Positions 22,022 to 31,900 of a stretch of DNA of 47,629 bases are shown here, piece by piece. The notes under the pieces were generated by a model. It saw only the letters and a list, made by a program, of their open reading frames with translations, was not told the DNA's origin and did not search any database. The stretch comes from a virus. Location: positions 1 through 47,629 of IMG/VR virus record IMGVR_UViG_3300037882_000242; one strand, given 5' to 3'. Both the position numbers and the translations under genes were made by a program. Position 1 is the stretch's first letter, and each line of letters opens with the position of its first letter.

Positions 22022-22347
22022 TTCGTTTTCCTCAGGTAATGTCTCTGATGTTTGAGTACGCCAAGGAGATAGAGACCAAGTCTCTCTAAGCGTATGCCTT
22101 TTGCACCTTCTTGGCGCAAGAGTTCGATATAGAAATCGTCTAGTTCTCGGGCTGCCAAGATACCCTTGGCAGCCTTTCTTATGAGTACTGCTCGGCTACG
22201 TTTAGCCTTAGCCTTCTTCAGTGTAGTCCCGGCCTTCACGGTCACGCGGGCACGGGAGTGAAGGGCCACGAGGTCACTGTGTAACTCGAATAGCCCATCG
22301 TCCCTTAAGCGGAGTAGGAAGTTCGAGGAGTGTGATAGTATTTTCAT
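22018..22347 (-). CDS. Basic helical protein, 109 aa
   Basis: Rich in Lys, Arg, Leu and Ala with a dense basic segment (KKAKAKRSRAVLIRKAAKG). No membrane helix. No family is recognised. It overlaps the next gene by four bases and starts next to the end of the gene at 22348. Confidence 0.5.
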   Translation of the reverse strand: MKILSHSSNFLLRLRDDGLFELHSDLVALHSRARVTVKAGTTLKKAKAKRSRAVLIRKAAKGILAARELDDFYIELLRQEGAKGIRLERLGLYLLGVLKHQRHYLRKTK

Positions 22348-23088
22348 CTACCAATCACTAGGAAGAATAGACCACATCAAGGTGCTTTCACCGTTGCCCT
22401 GCTGCGGACCATAAGGAGACACGCCGGACTCCGTGGCGGTTCGACTCATGATACCTGCAAAGCCATCCTGTGTCGTCGGGTTGTAGCGGCGCATAGGGCA
22501 CATAATCGCGGCGGAGCGGCGGTCAATGTGGTCGTCGATAATCTCGTCTTGGGTGTTGACCGCAGTGTGAATGTTCGGTGTCCCGGCCGGAGATACAAGG
22601 AGGGTCCAGCCGACGTTCTCTGTACATACGTGACGTACCATGAAAGCCTGCTCCTCGCTCGTCCCCCAGTCGAGGGCGGCCCCGAGGAAAGTTCCGCGCG
22701 GGGTGAAGTTGAATACTGGTATAGTAGTGCGAATTAAAGGCAGGGTCTTAAGGCGCTCTAGCCGTGAAAAATAAAGTTCCTCTGGGTCATCTGTGTACCG
22801 CGCGTCTATGTCAAATACAGTTTTAGGTCGCGCGTAGTACGCGAAACCACCAGCAGCTATTGGTTCTAATACAGCACCTTCAGGGAGCATTAGCGCGGAC
22901 TCTACATCGAGATAGCGATGAAGGTATCCTACAATCGAAAACGACGCAGACTTCAGTCGCCACGCGTTGAGCAGGAACCACGCTTCCCCCGTTGGTACGG
23001 TGTCCGACCAAGAAGCCCCATTGCGGTACACATAGCAGCGCGGGTCCAGTAGAGCAGCCTTGTCAGCGTAATACGCATCTTTAGTCAT
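22348..23088 (-). CDS. Putative tail fiber-associated protein, 246 aa
   Basis: A beta-rich protein with many Pro, Gly and aromatic residues. It starts four bases inside the end of the tail fiber gene, so it is coupled to it. The fold is not recognised. Position right after the fiber suggests a receptor-binding accessory or fiber chaperone. Confidence 0.5.
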   Translation of the reverse strand: MTKDAYYADKAALLDPRCYVYRNGASWSDTVPTGEAWFLLNAWRLKSASFSIVGYLHRYLDVESALMLPEGAVLEPIAAGGFAYYARPKTVFDIDARYTDDPEELYFSRLERLKTLPLIRTTIPVFNFTPRGTFLGAALDWGTSEEQAFMVRHVCTENVGWTLLVSPAGTPNIHTAVNTQDEIIDDHIDRRSAAIMCPMRRYNPTTQDGFAGIMSRTATESGVSPYGPQQGNGESTLMWSILPSDW

Positions 23089-24818
23089 ACTGTCTCCTTT
23101 TCCTCTTTTTCTTCGAGAGCTTTTAGGCGGTCAACGACGGCCGCGAAGGCAACGCTAAGATAGTCGAGCGCCAGCATAGTGCGCTCGGCGCGCTCCGCAA
23201 GTGAGATTTTGTCTAGGTCCGGACCTAACATACGCGCTTGCCACTCATCTTTGGTGATAAGACCGGGCAGAGCTTTGTCCTCGCGCATTCGCTGTACATA
23301 AGCTTCCGGGTTGGCGGGATCGAAACCCTCCGCGCGCATGTCGAAGTGCCGCTTGGCTGTGCGGTGTTTCCGCTTCTCCGTGTAGCCTGCCTTAACTAGC
23401 CTCGGAGGAACGGATGTGAGGTCGTAAAAGTCAGTAACGACGGTGTCCGGCACAAGCGCGTCCCAGTCAGCCTGTGTCATCTCGTCGTTTAGTGGCATAC
23501 ACACTACAGGGGTACCGTCGTCGAAGAACTCTACGGCGTTGACGGTGCCCGCGCCTTGGGTCCCCCCAGTGGCCGCGCCGAACACAGCCCCGCCGTCGCC
23601 CCAAAACTGCGTGGTATTACTGTTTACAGAGAACTGCACGAAGTTTGAAGTTGGTGTTGCGTCGTTGTGGATGCCGAGGAACTGAATAGGGACCGCGGCG
23701 CCATCGTCGAGGTAGTTGAAGCCGCAGATGCGCGCTTGTCCGGGAGAGTTGTCCGTGAACGAGAAGATCGGATTGTAGGTATCAACGTCGGTTTGAAGAT
23801 TTATCTCATAGCCCGTTGTGCGCAGGAATTTTTGGGCGCCAGTCCAGGTGTTGTCCGCCTCAAGTAGCGGGATTGTCCCGGTGGCGTCCTGTAGAGTTTG
23901 TACTTTATCAGAAGCGATTGCCGCCGGGGCAGTAATGGCGATGCCGCTGCTGCCGTTATCCGTGTCTTCTCGCAGGTTCAGTGAAGCGGGACTAGAGGAA
24001 GTCGCGCGAACATAGTTCGTGATGAGGTCAGTAAGGTCCGCGTCCAGCGTAAGCGCGCCGCCGGAGAATGTCAGCCCCGTCCCAAGGGTTGCCTCCTCAA
24101 CGTCTCCCGCTCCTGCGGTGAAACGCCCAAGGAGTCTGTTTGTGGCGCTAACGTCTTGTATCTTCGCGTAGGTGACTGCGTTGTTCGCAATCGTAGTAGT
24201 ATTGCTAGCCTGTGCCGCCGTGACATCTCCCGTCAGTGCTGCACGCGTAAGCAGGGGCGTACCATCAACGTAGACTAAGGTACTATCAACCATAGCACCG
24301 ACGGCATCCTGCGCTAACTCATCGGTGTATTGGGTGATATCGCCTACGTAGAGGACGTTCCCATCACTCACAGCAGTGTCAAGCTGCGCCTTAGTAAAGG
24401 ACCCAAGGGCCGTAGTGTTAGAACCTTCCGCAGCAGTAATGGCTCCCGTAAGGGCGGCACGTACAAGTAACGGGGTACCATCGGTGTACACCAACGTCGT
24501 GTCAACCATGGCACCTACGGCGTCCTGTGCCCTCTCTACCGTGAAGTACTGGTTAGTGGCTCCTTCAGGGACATCATCGGTATCGGTGACATCAGTACCC
24601 GTGAAGTCGAAGGTAAAGGTACCCGCGACATCACTGTAGGTTACGGTGATATTAGTACCGCCTATGAAGGCCCCGTTGAGTTCATCCTCGACGAACTCTT
24701 GTACCTGTGTCAGTGTCTTCTTGACACCGCCTACACCCGCTGTCTCGACAACGTAGATGATGTCAGTACCAGCTACGGCACTACCAGCACTAAGGTCTGA
24801 TACTCTTGTGTTCGCCAT
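23085..24818 (-). CDS. Tail fiber protein with repeats
   Basis: 577 aa. The N-terminal VSDLSAGSAVAGTDIIYVVE pattern is typical of phage fibers. Two copies of an approximately 72-residue repeat (AQDAVGAMVDTTLVY-x-DGTPLL and its partner) lie between about residues 95 and 210. A middle beta-rich region is Gly/Thr/Asp-rich. The C-terminal 70 residues form a charged helix (ERTMLALDYLSVAFAAVVDR), like a trimerising or cleaved chaperone end, but no Ser-Asp dyad is clear. It likely binds the host surface. Confidence 0.75.
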   Translation of the reverse strand: MANTRVSDLSAGSAVAGTDIIYVVETAGVGGVKKTLTQVQEFVEDELNGAFIGGTNITVTYSDVAGTFTFDFTGTDVTDTDDVPEGATNQYFTVERAQDAVGAMVDTTLVYTDGTPLLVRAALTGAITAAEGSNTTALGSFTKAQLDTAVSDGNVLYVGDITQYTDELAQDAVGAMVDSTLVYVDGTPLLTRAALTGDVTAAQASNTTTIANNAVTYAKIQDVSATNRLLGRFTAGAGDVEEATLGTGLTFSGGALTLDADLTDLITNYVRATSSSPASLNLREDTDNGSSGIAITAPAAIASDKVQTLQDATGTIPLLEADNTWTGAQKFLRTTGYEINLQTDVDTYNPIFSFTDNSPGQARICGFNYLDDGAAVPIQFLGIHNDATPTSNFVQFSVNSNTTQFWGDGGAVFGAATGGTQGAGTVNAVEFFDDGTPVVCMPLNDEMTQADWDALVPDTVVTDFYDLTSVPPRLVKAGYTEKRKHRTAKRHFDMRAEGFDPANPEAYVQRMREDKALPGLITKDEWQARMLGPDLDKISLAERAERTMLALDYLSVAFAAVVDRLKALEEKEEKETV

Positions 24819-24819
24819 G

Positions 24820-24969
24820 TTACTCTAACAGTATTACGCTGGTATTGTCTTCCAGCAGGATGAAGCTAGTATTGTCCTCAAGCAACAGCCCGTTGTTAAC
24901 TCCACCACCCGGGGCAATGAAGTTGAAGAAGGGCTGAAGTAGCCTTAAGGTTAGCCTTAAACCGGGCAT
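24820..24969 (-). CDS. Short repeat protein, 49 aa
   Basis: Found by reading the minus strand between two fiber genes. Its start overlaps the stop of the gene at 24969 and its stop lies just before the fiber start. The second half is a tandem motif: LLEDNTSFI, LLEDNTSVI, LLE. Short LLEDG/NTS-type repeats occur in small tail-associated proteins of other phages. Likely structural. Confidence 0.55.
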   Translation of the reverse strand: MPGLRLTLRLLQPFFNFIAPGGGVNNGLLLEDNTSFILLEDNTSVILLE

Positions 24970-25298
24970 TACGCTGAGTCTCGGACTGCGACAATCTGAC
25001 CGGGTTTAAGTTTAATGAAGACTTCACCGCCTGTAGGGCAGTAGACATCTTCAGTCGTAGCAGTTGTAGCACCAGCCGTACCCGGGAGAATGTACATAGG
25101 TTCATCCGTGGCAACGACACGAGCAACGAGGTTCTTCATGTCGATATCACCGATAGCACCCGGAGCTGCCACAGTACTATCTGCTGAAGTCGTCGTTGTA
25201 TTGAACGTCTCAGAAGTAATCCGGTCGATGGCATTCAAGGGGCCTACGCCACCACGAATATCCTCGACACGACCGATTACGATATTAACTACACCCAT
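24969..25298 (-). CDS. Hypothetical structural protein, 109 aa
   Basis: Beta-rich, with Thr/Ser/Ala stretches and a KLKPGQIVAVRD C-terminus, as in small virion proteins. It lies between two fiber-like genes with very small gaps. No named family. Confidence 0.55.
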   Translation of the reverse strand: MGVVNIVIGRVEDIRGGVGPLNAIDRITSETFNTTTTSADSTVAAPGAIGDIDMKNLVARVVATDEPMYILPGTAGATTATTEDVYCPTGGEVFIKLKPGQIVAVRDSA

Positions 25299-25300
25299 CT

Positions 25301-26479
25301 TTATACCTCATCATAGAATTGGATAGCCATTGAAACACTGTCTGGCCCACCGCCATCCAGCTTAGAAACACAGAAACCTACTTGGTCAAGTCCCGCACCC
25401 ACTGTGTTAGCCTGAGTGAAGGTTTGATCGTGATGCCAGTTCTTACCATCTGCTGACACGTAGACATCAGCAGCAAGACCAGCACTGATATCAATACGGA
25501 ACCATATTTCTCCGCTCCAGATTTGACCCGGGCCTCCTGAACCTTGGATCGCACCACCCGCGTTGTTCGTCGTATTCGTGGTCTGACGGTACCCGCGCGT
25601 ATGTGCGCCTGCACCAATGGCGTTAGCAATCCCGTAAGTGAACCGTTGGCCTGTACTGGAGTTGCGGACCATGAGGCCACAGACGGGACCGGTGCTACCT
25701 GTAACTCCTGCACCCACTTGTACCTTTGCTCGGATACTGAAGGGGGCTGAAGGGGCTGTCTTCGTAAGGAGCCTAGCGCTATCAGCGTTGGTTAACGTCG
25801 TGTAGATAGACAGCCCGATATCGGCATCGTCAGTCTCTACAGTACCTGCTACCGTACCTGCGTCTACTCCTGTGAAATCAGCGAGGACAGGAGGCTGGAA
25901 CCACCAGAGACCAGAGAACCCGGGAATATTGACTTCAACTTCTCCGCTCCCTTGGTCTGTCGCAGTGACACCAGAACCTGTGAAGTTAAGGATCGTAGTC
26001 GCAGCATTCTCAGTAGCTCCTTCATCCTGTACCTCAAGGGCCGCGCCGGGGATCGTGACATCAACGACACCACCCCCCGCGTCAGCGGCTGTAACCCCAG
26101 CACCTACGAAATTCACGGTGCCAAAGGTACCTTCGGGCGTACCTTCGTCTTCTACGTCGATGGTAGCCGTACCCGCTGTGGATACTTCAGTGATAGCAGT
26201 GATGTGGCCCTGTTGGTCCACGGTAACCTGTACTGCGTTAACCGCATCCCCAAAGGTGCCGGGGGTGACAGCGGTATCTGCGTGGTCTATGGTGACAGAA
26301 CCAGTAGTACCACCACCATCAAGGGCGACACCTGCGACTACCGCAGTGATATCCCCTGAGCTATCACCACCACCTGAGGAGCCACCTGAGCTACCGCCAC
26401 TGGACACATTAGCCCTCTGGCGGATCAATCTCTTGATCTCCTGCCGGGTAATCGGCCTCTCTGGTCTAGTTGCTGGCAC
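25301..26479 (-). CDS. Tail fiber or spike with lectin-like C-terminus
   Basis: 392 aa. A basic N-terminal helix (about 1-25) is followed by a Ser/Gly linker (SSGGSSGG). Next come two related repeats of about 45 residues, each with DEG-x-x-N/G...GAGVTA/GSGVTA...V-x-IPG (about 108-190). A C-terminal domain (about 200-392, FTGVDAGT to AIQFYDEV) looks like a concanavalin-type jelly roll. Probably carbohydrate binding. It starts at the last base of the transglycosylase gene. Confidence 0.7.
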   Translation of the reverse strand: MPATRPERPITRQEIKRLIRQRANVSSGGSSGGSSGGGDSSGDITAVVAGVALDGGGTTGSVTIDHADTAVTPGTFGDAVNAVQVTVDQQGHITAITEVSTAGTATIDVEDEGTPEGTFGTVNFVGAGVTAADAGGGVVDVTIPGAALEVQDEGATENAATTILNFTGSGVTATDQGSGEVEVNIPGFSGLWWFQPPVLADFTGVDAGTVAGTVETDDADIGLSIYTTLTNADSARLLTKTAPSAPFSIRAKVQVGAGVTGSTGPVCGLMVRNSSTGQRFTYGIANAIGAGAHTRGYRQTTNTTNNAGGAIQGSGGPGQIWSGEIWFRIDISAGLAADVYVSADGKNWHHDQTFTQANTVGAGLDQVGFCVSKLDGGGPDSVSMAIQFYDEV

Positions 26480-28938
26480 TAGCCTGCTACCTTCTTGATA
26501 TAGTCCTCAGTCTCAGCAGGGAGGTGTTGATCCCATTGATCTCCGTACTTCTCGATAGCCTTATTGAGATTACCCGGGCCCCAGTTGTAGGCGGCGAGGG
26601 CCTTACGGACATCCCCGTTATAGGCGTCGAGTTGCTGGCGAAGGTACCTAGCCCCACCGGCGAGGTTCTGATCGGGATTATCAGGGTCTACCCCGAGGTC
26701 TCGTGCAGTCTCCGGCATCAACTGGGTGAGCCCACGGGCCCCCGTAGAAGACACAGCAGCAGGGTCTCCAGCACTCTCCTGCCTCACGAGGCGGCGAAGA
26801 AGCTCTGCATCCACGCCCACGCTAGAGGCCGTAGCGTCGATCTTAGCGTCTAGGTCCCCTGTGAGGGGCTGACTAGGGCGCGTTGCTCCCTGCCCTCCAG
26901 CGAGGATACGCTCGATACCCGCGCGGTCACCCGCCTGCGCGAGACGGATAAGTTCGTCGGTCATCTCAGCGGGGGTCTGGGTGACAGGGGCTTCGGGGGT
27001 AGCAGCCTGTGGAGCAGAGAGCCACTCAGGAAGTTCTATCCTAGGGCCAGTAGTAGGAAAGCCAGCAGTATCCACGATGTACTGCTTCAACTGCCCTTCG
27101 TTAAGTTCTGCTTGCCTGCCACCAACTTGGTCACGTACAGTAGCGATAGCCTGAAGAGATTGATTGATGCTGTCCACCTGCTTCTGGACCTGAGGGGTAA
27201 TAGTCCCTTCGACCTCAAAGCGGGCAGTCATAGCATTATAGATAGGCGTAATCTTTTGAGCAGGACGGATAACCTGTTCGTTAGGACCTCTGATCTCGGC
27301 AATCTCCATCTCTCTAAGTACCTGAACTTGAGCATTGATGTTCTTCAGGTTGAGGGCTGAGATAGCCTCACCGAGCATCTGGACCTTCTCGGGGTTAGCG
27401 TTAGGATCGGAGGCATACCGTTCAAACAACCGGAGTTGACCGGGAGCACTGACCGTCTTGGCCGCTGAGGCCACTTGGTTTGCCGGGAGGTTCTTGTTGA
27501 CACCTACGGCAGCAATCTGTAGCGACATATCAGCGTAGGTATTCAGCTCCGTATCCGAGATGTCATTCGGGGTCTCGGCAAGGCGGTTAAGACCAGCAGT
27601 AGCCAGCTTGATTGCACTCTTGGCTTGCCCATCGGACATGCTGGCAAGGGGGACAGTACCCTCGGCAAAGTCAAGGAAGGTCTGCATCTCCTGCTGCGGA
27701 CCCTGAGCCTGCCCGGTTTGGAAGTACGCCAAGGTCTGATCCGTGAACTGTCTAGAGAGATCGGCGTCAGTCTGGATAGCCTTGTTGATGACAGCTTCAG
27801 CGACTGCATTCCCGAGGCGGTTAGTACGCGCCACCATCGGAGCCGAGGTAGCAAGGTCGATATCCGCCTGCTTATTCAGTTGGTCAAGTTGCCTTGACAT
27901 CACCTCAACCTGCGAGAAGGTGCCAGTAAAGACATCATCAAAGGGCTTCAAGCGGGCCTGAAGGGCTGCACGTACGTCATTCTGTACGTCAGGATCGTCG
28001 ATCTGTGAGATGTAGTTCTCTTGGTTCGCGAGGAACACAGAGCGCTTCAATCCCCACGCTTCCTGTATCTTAGCAGCAGACTGCGGATCATCCTTCAGTT
28101 GCGGATTGAGTTGCATGAAGTTCGCTCCGAAGGTAGCGATGTCCGTCTGGAAGGCAGCGTTAGCACTGCCCATGTAAGACGAGAACTTCTGACGCTTCAG
28201 TTCACTCTCGGGTACGCGGGCAGCCGAGAGGGCATCCGCACGATCTTTACTCTGCTTCAGCATGTACTCTTGCTGAGCGAGGGCTTGACCCTTAAGCTTC
28301 GCACTCTCTTGGTCGTAGGTGCCATCAGGCCCGATGTCTACGACACCTGCATCTACAGCCTTCTTTACGTACGCTTCACCCTGTGCCCGCTCGAAGTCCG
28401 CTTGTTTCACAGCCTGCGCCTGCTCAAGACCAACCGCCTTCTCAAGCGGGTCGAAGCCGAGAGCAGCCTGCGATGCCTTCAGGACTACTGAGGCGTACTG
28501 CGGGTGATCGTTGAGGATACGCTTATTGATGTCAGCGGCTTGGAGGTAATACCGTTCAAGTTGTTCCGGCGACTTCGCTTGGTTCTTTGCCTGCCGGATA
28601 CGCTCAAGTTTATCAAGGGCTGAGCGGACGTTGGGGTTCGCTTGCGCCTCTTGCCGCTCGTAGTCATCAGCGGCATTGAAGACATCTACTGTTGCGCTCT
28701 CAGCCTCAGTAAGCGCTTCACCGTTATCTAGGAAGCTCTGAGCCAAGGAGGTCTGTTGCTCCGCCACATCGGCGAAGATGTCAGCCTCAGCCTCAGCGGC
28801 CTTCGCCTGCGCGCGAGCCTGCTGGTCACCAGCGATAGCGCGGCCTAAGGAGCCGAAGTCCACATTGATGTTCGCACTCCGCCCTGCGGGAAGGGGAACA
28901 CCTGATGCGCCACCGAGGTTGCCTGTATACTGAGCCAC
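26479..28938 (-). CDS. Internal virion protein with lytic transglycosylase domain
   Basis: 819 aa. Most of it is long Ala/Gln/Glu-rich helices, as expected for an ejected core protein. The last approximately 120 residues form an SLT-type transglycosylase: RQESAGDP with the catalytic Glu, STGARGLTQLMP, GARYLRQQL and ALAAYNWGPGN. In T7 this activity sits in gp16; here it is in the shorter protein. It would open the peptidoglycan during DNA entry. Overlaps its neighbours by one base. Confidence 0.87.
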   Translation of the reverse strand: MAQYTGNLGGASGVPLPAGRSANINVDFGSLGRAIAGDQQARAQAKAAEAEADIFADVAEQQTSLAQSFLDNGEALTEAESATVDVFNAADDYERQEAQANPNVRSALDKLERIRQAKNQAKSPEQLERYYLQAADINKRILNDHPQYASVVLKASQAALGFDPLEKAVGLEQAQAVKQADFERAQGEAYVKKAVDAGVVDIGPDGTYDQESAKLKGQALAQQEYMLKQSKDRADALSAARVPESELKRQKFSSYMGSANAAFQTDIATFGANFMQLNPQLKDDPQSAAKIQEAWGLKRSVFLANQENYISQIDDPDVQNDVRAALQARLKPFDDVFTGTFSQVEVMSRQLDQLNKQADIDLATSAPMVARTNRLGNAVAEAVINKAIQTDADLSRQFTDQTLAYFQTGQAQGPQQEMQTFLDFAEGTVPLASMSDGQAKSAIKLATAGLNRLAETPNDISDTELNTYADMSLQIAAVGVNKNLPANQVASAAKTVSAPGQLRLFERYASDPNANPEKVQMLGEAISALNLKNINAQVQVLREMEIAEIRGPNEQVIRPAQKITPIYNAMTARFEVEGTITPQVQKQVDSINQSLQAIATVRDQVGGRQAELNEGQLKQYIVDTAGFPTTGPRIELPEWLSAPQAATPEAPVTQTPAEMTDELIRLAQAGDRAGIERILAGGQGATRPSQPLTGDLDAKIDATASSVGVDAELLRRLVRQESAGDPAAVSSTGARGLTQLMPETARDLGVDPDNPDQNLAGGARYLRQQLDAYNGDVRKALAAYNWGPGNLNKAIEKYGDQWDQHLPAETEDYIKKVAG

Positions 28939-31900
28939 TACTGCCTCTCTGACATGGGTTTCTTGCCCAAAATTTGTTGATACTGTTCACGGGCATAACC
29001 CATGCGATCTGTAGTATAACTCTGAAGCTTTACAGCCGCCTCAGCAATCTGTTGTTGCTTCAAGGGATCATCGTAATAAGACTGAAGAATAGCCGCCCGA
29101 ATGTTATTCGCGTTAGTCATGGCTTTCTCATCTCCCTTCTCCATTGCACGGAAGAAATCATCGTTGATCTTAGCCAATACACCAGCTACTTGTTTCGTGT
29201 CATCTTTACGAGCGAAGGTTTCATCCAATATAGAATAGATTTCTTGTTCAGCCGCAAGGGGGATACCAAGCGCAGCAGCAAGAGCTTCTAATTGCGTTGC
29301 ACTTACGATAGGCTGACCGGTCTTACGATCAATTACTTTACCATAACGCAGGATCATCTCGGCTTTACTAGCACGTTCTAATGTGTTGATATTGGCCGCA
29401 AGATCACCTAGGATAAGACTGAAAGCTTCTTCTGTAACCAGTCCACCTTCAATACCCGCCCGCCCGTAAAGAGCAATACGCTGGAAACTATCAAAGAAGT
29501 CCCCTGTAACAGTACCAGTAGGACCAGTCATAATCTTTAACCAACTTCCTTGGCTAAGGTCTACAAGTTTCTCAATAGTCTGTGACCAGCCTTGTCCGAT
29601 ACCCGCCCGTGAGGCAAAATCAAGATCAGCCTCTCCTCCACTGACGGCGTAGAAGAAATTATCCCAGAAACCGCGTGTTACAACGCGCCATGTATCATCG
29701 GTTAAATCTTCTCGACGATGTTGGTACCACTGATCAGCGGCCCAATCAGCAATCGGGATACCCGCAGCGCCGTAGAGGAATGCTTGGCTAAGGGCGAGAC
29801 GGAACTTCTGGGCCCCGGTAAAGCGGGGATTACCACCGAAGGTATCAGGCAGCATGTTCTCAAGGAGACGCATCTGGTACGACATGAACTGCGTCGGGAT
29901 GGACATCACTCCCTTCTGCCAACCGGCAGAGGAGGCGTGCCTCATGTTCTGGCCGTAGTCATTGGCCCGCATCTTGACGGCAGCCATGAACTGAGGGGTC
30001 TCGATGTTCAACTTCGGCTGCTTCGCACGGACTTCCCTCCAAGCCAACTGCCAAGCGACAGTACGGTTCATCTTCTCCGCTTCGTTGAAGACAACGCGAC
30101 CAGCCTGACGGAAGTCGTTGAAGCCCTTGACCACTGCACTGCCACCAACCGTATTGGTCCAGTTACCCAGTTCGATCAGGTCCCCACCGATGTCGTACTC
30201 ACCAGTCTTCATCATCGTGCGGATCATAGCCTTGAACTCCTCGGGATCAAGACCATGGATATCTTTGAGGTTCTTCGCTACGTAATCAAGAACCTGTGGT
30301 TTAAGGTTTGTGCCAACGAGGCGAATAGCAGGCCACATAGCAGTAGCCCGAGCACCATTGACAGGGTCGATTGCAACTGCTGCCAGTGCTGTCTGCGTCT
30401 GGACAAAGAACTGGCCGGGATCGAAGAACCCAAGTTGAGTGTCAAACACAAGACCGCGTACAGCAGCAACAGGGTTAGCATCCATCATATCCATGGCTTT
30501 GCCTGCGAGGTATTCGCGGGCCTTAGAGGGCACGAGTTTCTGCGGACCCCTGTTACTTTCGAGCCAGCCAGCAAGGCGACGCATCGCCATCTGCTTCCCG
30601 TGCATCTCAGCGGTCTGCGTAGTCATGAACCTGCGGATGACATCGCGGTTAGTCTCAAGGGCTTCGATGAACTCAGGCTGGTTCGCTCGGGCATTCTCAT
30701 CAAAGATGCCATCCATGAACAAGCGCCGCTTATCCGGGTTTTCCCCGAAGCTGCCCTTCTTGATATACGGACCTGCAACCCTTGCCCACTCTTCGACTAC
30801 ATATGTCGTGTAATCACTAAGAGCGCGAGTAGTAAGAGCGTTATTGATCGAGCGTTGAAGGGTATCAAAGGGATCAAGGATTTCCGCGTACTCATCGAAG
30901 GGGTTCTTAAGGTGGTCACCTTTCGGGCTGTAGTACATCCGCCCATTCGTGGCATACCATTGGTCCGTGCCATCACCGATCTCGTCGATCCAGAGGTTCT
31001 GTGTGCCTACTCCCGTCATCTCAGACGGTTGGGTCCGGTCGTAAAGGGTCTCGAAGGCGTGTCTGCGGTTGATAGCACCAGACTTAACCAGCTCGTCGAA
31101 CTTCGTGAGGTCGAGGGTGGTGTTCTCGCTGATGATAAGCTCAGCAGTAGCAGGATCACTGCGACCAGCAACGAGGTCGTTGTATGCTACCCTTGCCCGT
31201 TCCATCCCAGCGGCCCAGCGGTCTGCTTGGCCCTTGGTCTTCGCGACGATATGCGTCAGCGGACTGTTCCAGCCTGTAGTGCCATCCTTGAACTCAAGGC
31301 TATTGGCTTGCTTGACAAACCACTTGTCTTTGTACAACCTGTGCCCACCCGGACGGTAGCCAAGTTGGTTCGTCTCAAGGGCCCCACGGGTCATTGACCT
31401 GTTGTTGACGAGGACGTACTTCACATGCTCGTCAGCGTACGAGACAGTGCCTTCTAATCGAACAAGTGAGTAGTTCCCAGTAGCCAGTTTCTGCGAGAGG
31501 ACTTCGTCATTGCTGCCCGGGCCATACGACGTGTGCTCCTCGACATCAAATATGCGCTTACCGCTAAGTTCATTGGAAGAGAGGACAATGCCGTTACGTC
31601 TACCCGTATTGAACTCAGCTCCGTCTGTAATGCTGACAGTTTCATATCCCTGTCTTGCTCGCTTGACGTAAGCTTCTCGGTTTCTGATGGCCCAGTCGAG
31701 GTCATTGAGTTCCTTTACAGCGTAATAAGAGACGATCTCTTTATCAGTCGGGGACGAACCACGGACACGCTCGTATTCGTAGTGCAGTTCTTCAGGGGAG
31801 AACCACTTCTGGCTCTGCTCACCCCTAATAAGCACCTTGTTCATATCGTTAATCTCAGTCTTGCTGAGGCGTTTGACCTCACGGACCAAGGGGGTAACGA

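Noticed and set aside
25872-26498. Open frame of 208 codons on the + strand opposite a tail fiber gene
   Set aside because: It is Pro/Ser/Val-rich low-complexity sequence produced by the repeats of the fiber gene on the other strand.
29718-31397. Open frame of 559 codons on the + strand, opposite the large internal virion protein
   Set aside because: It lies entirely antisense to a clear virion gene, has no ribosome site and shows no protein-like composition. Its length comes from codon bias of the real gene.
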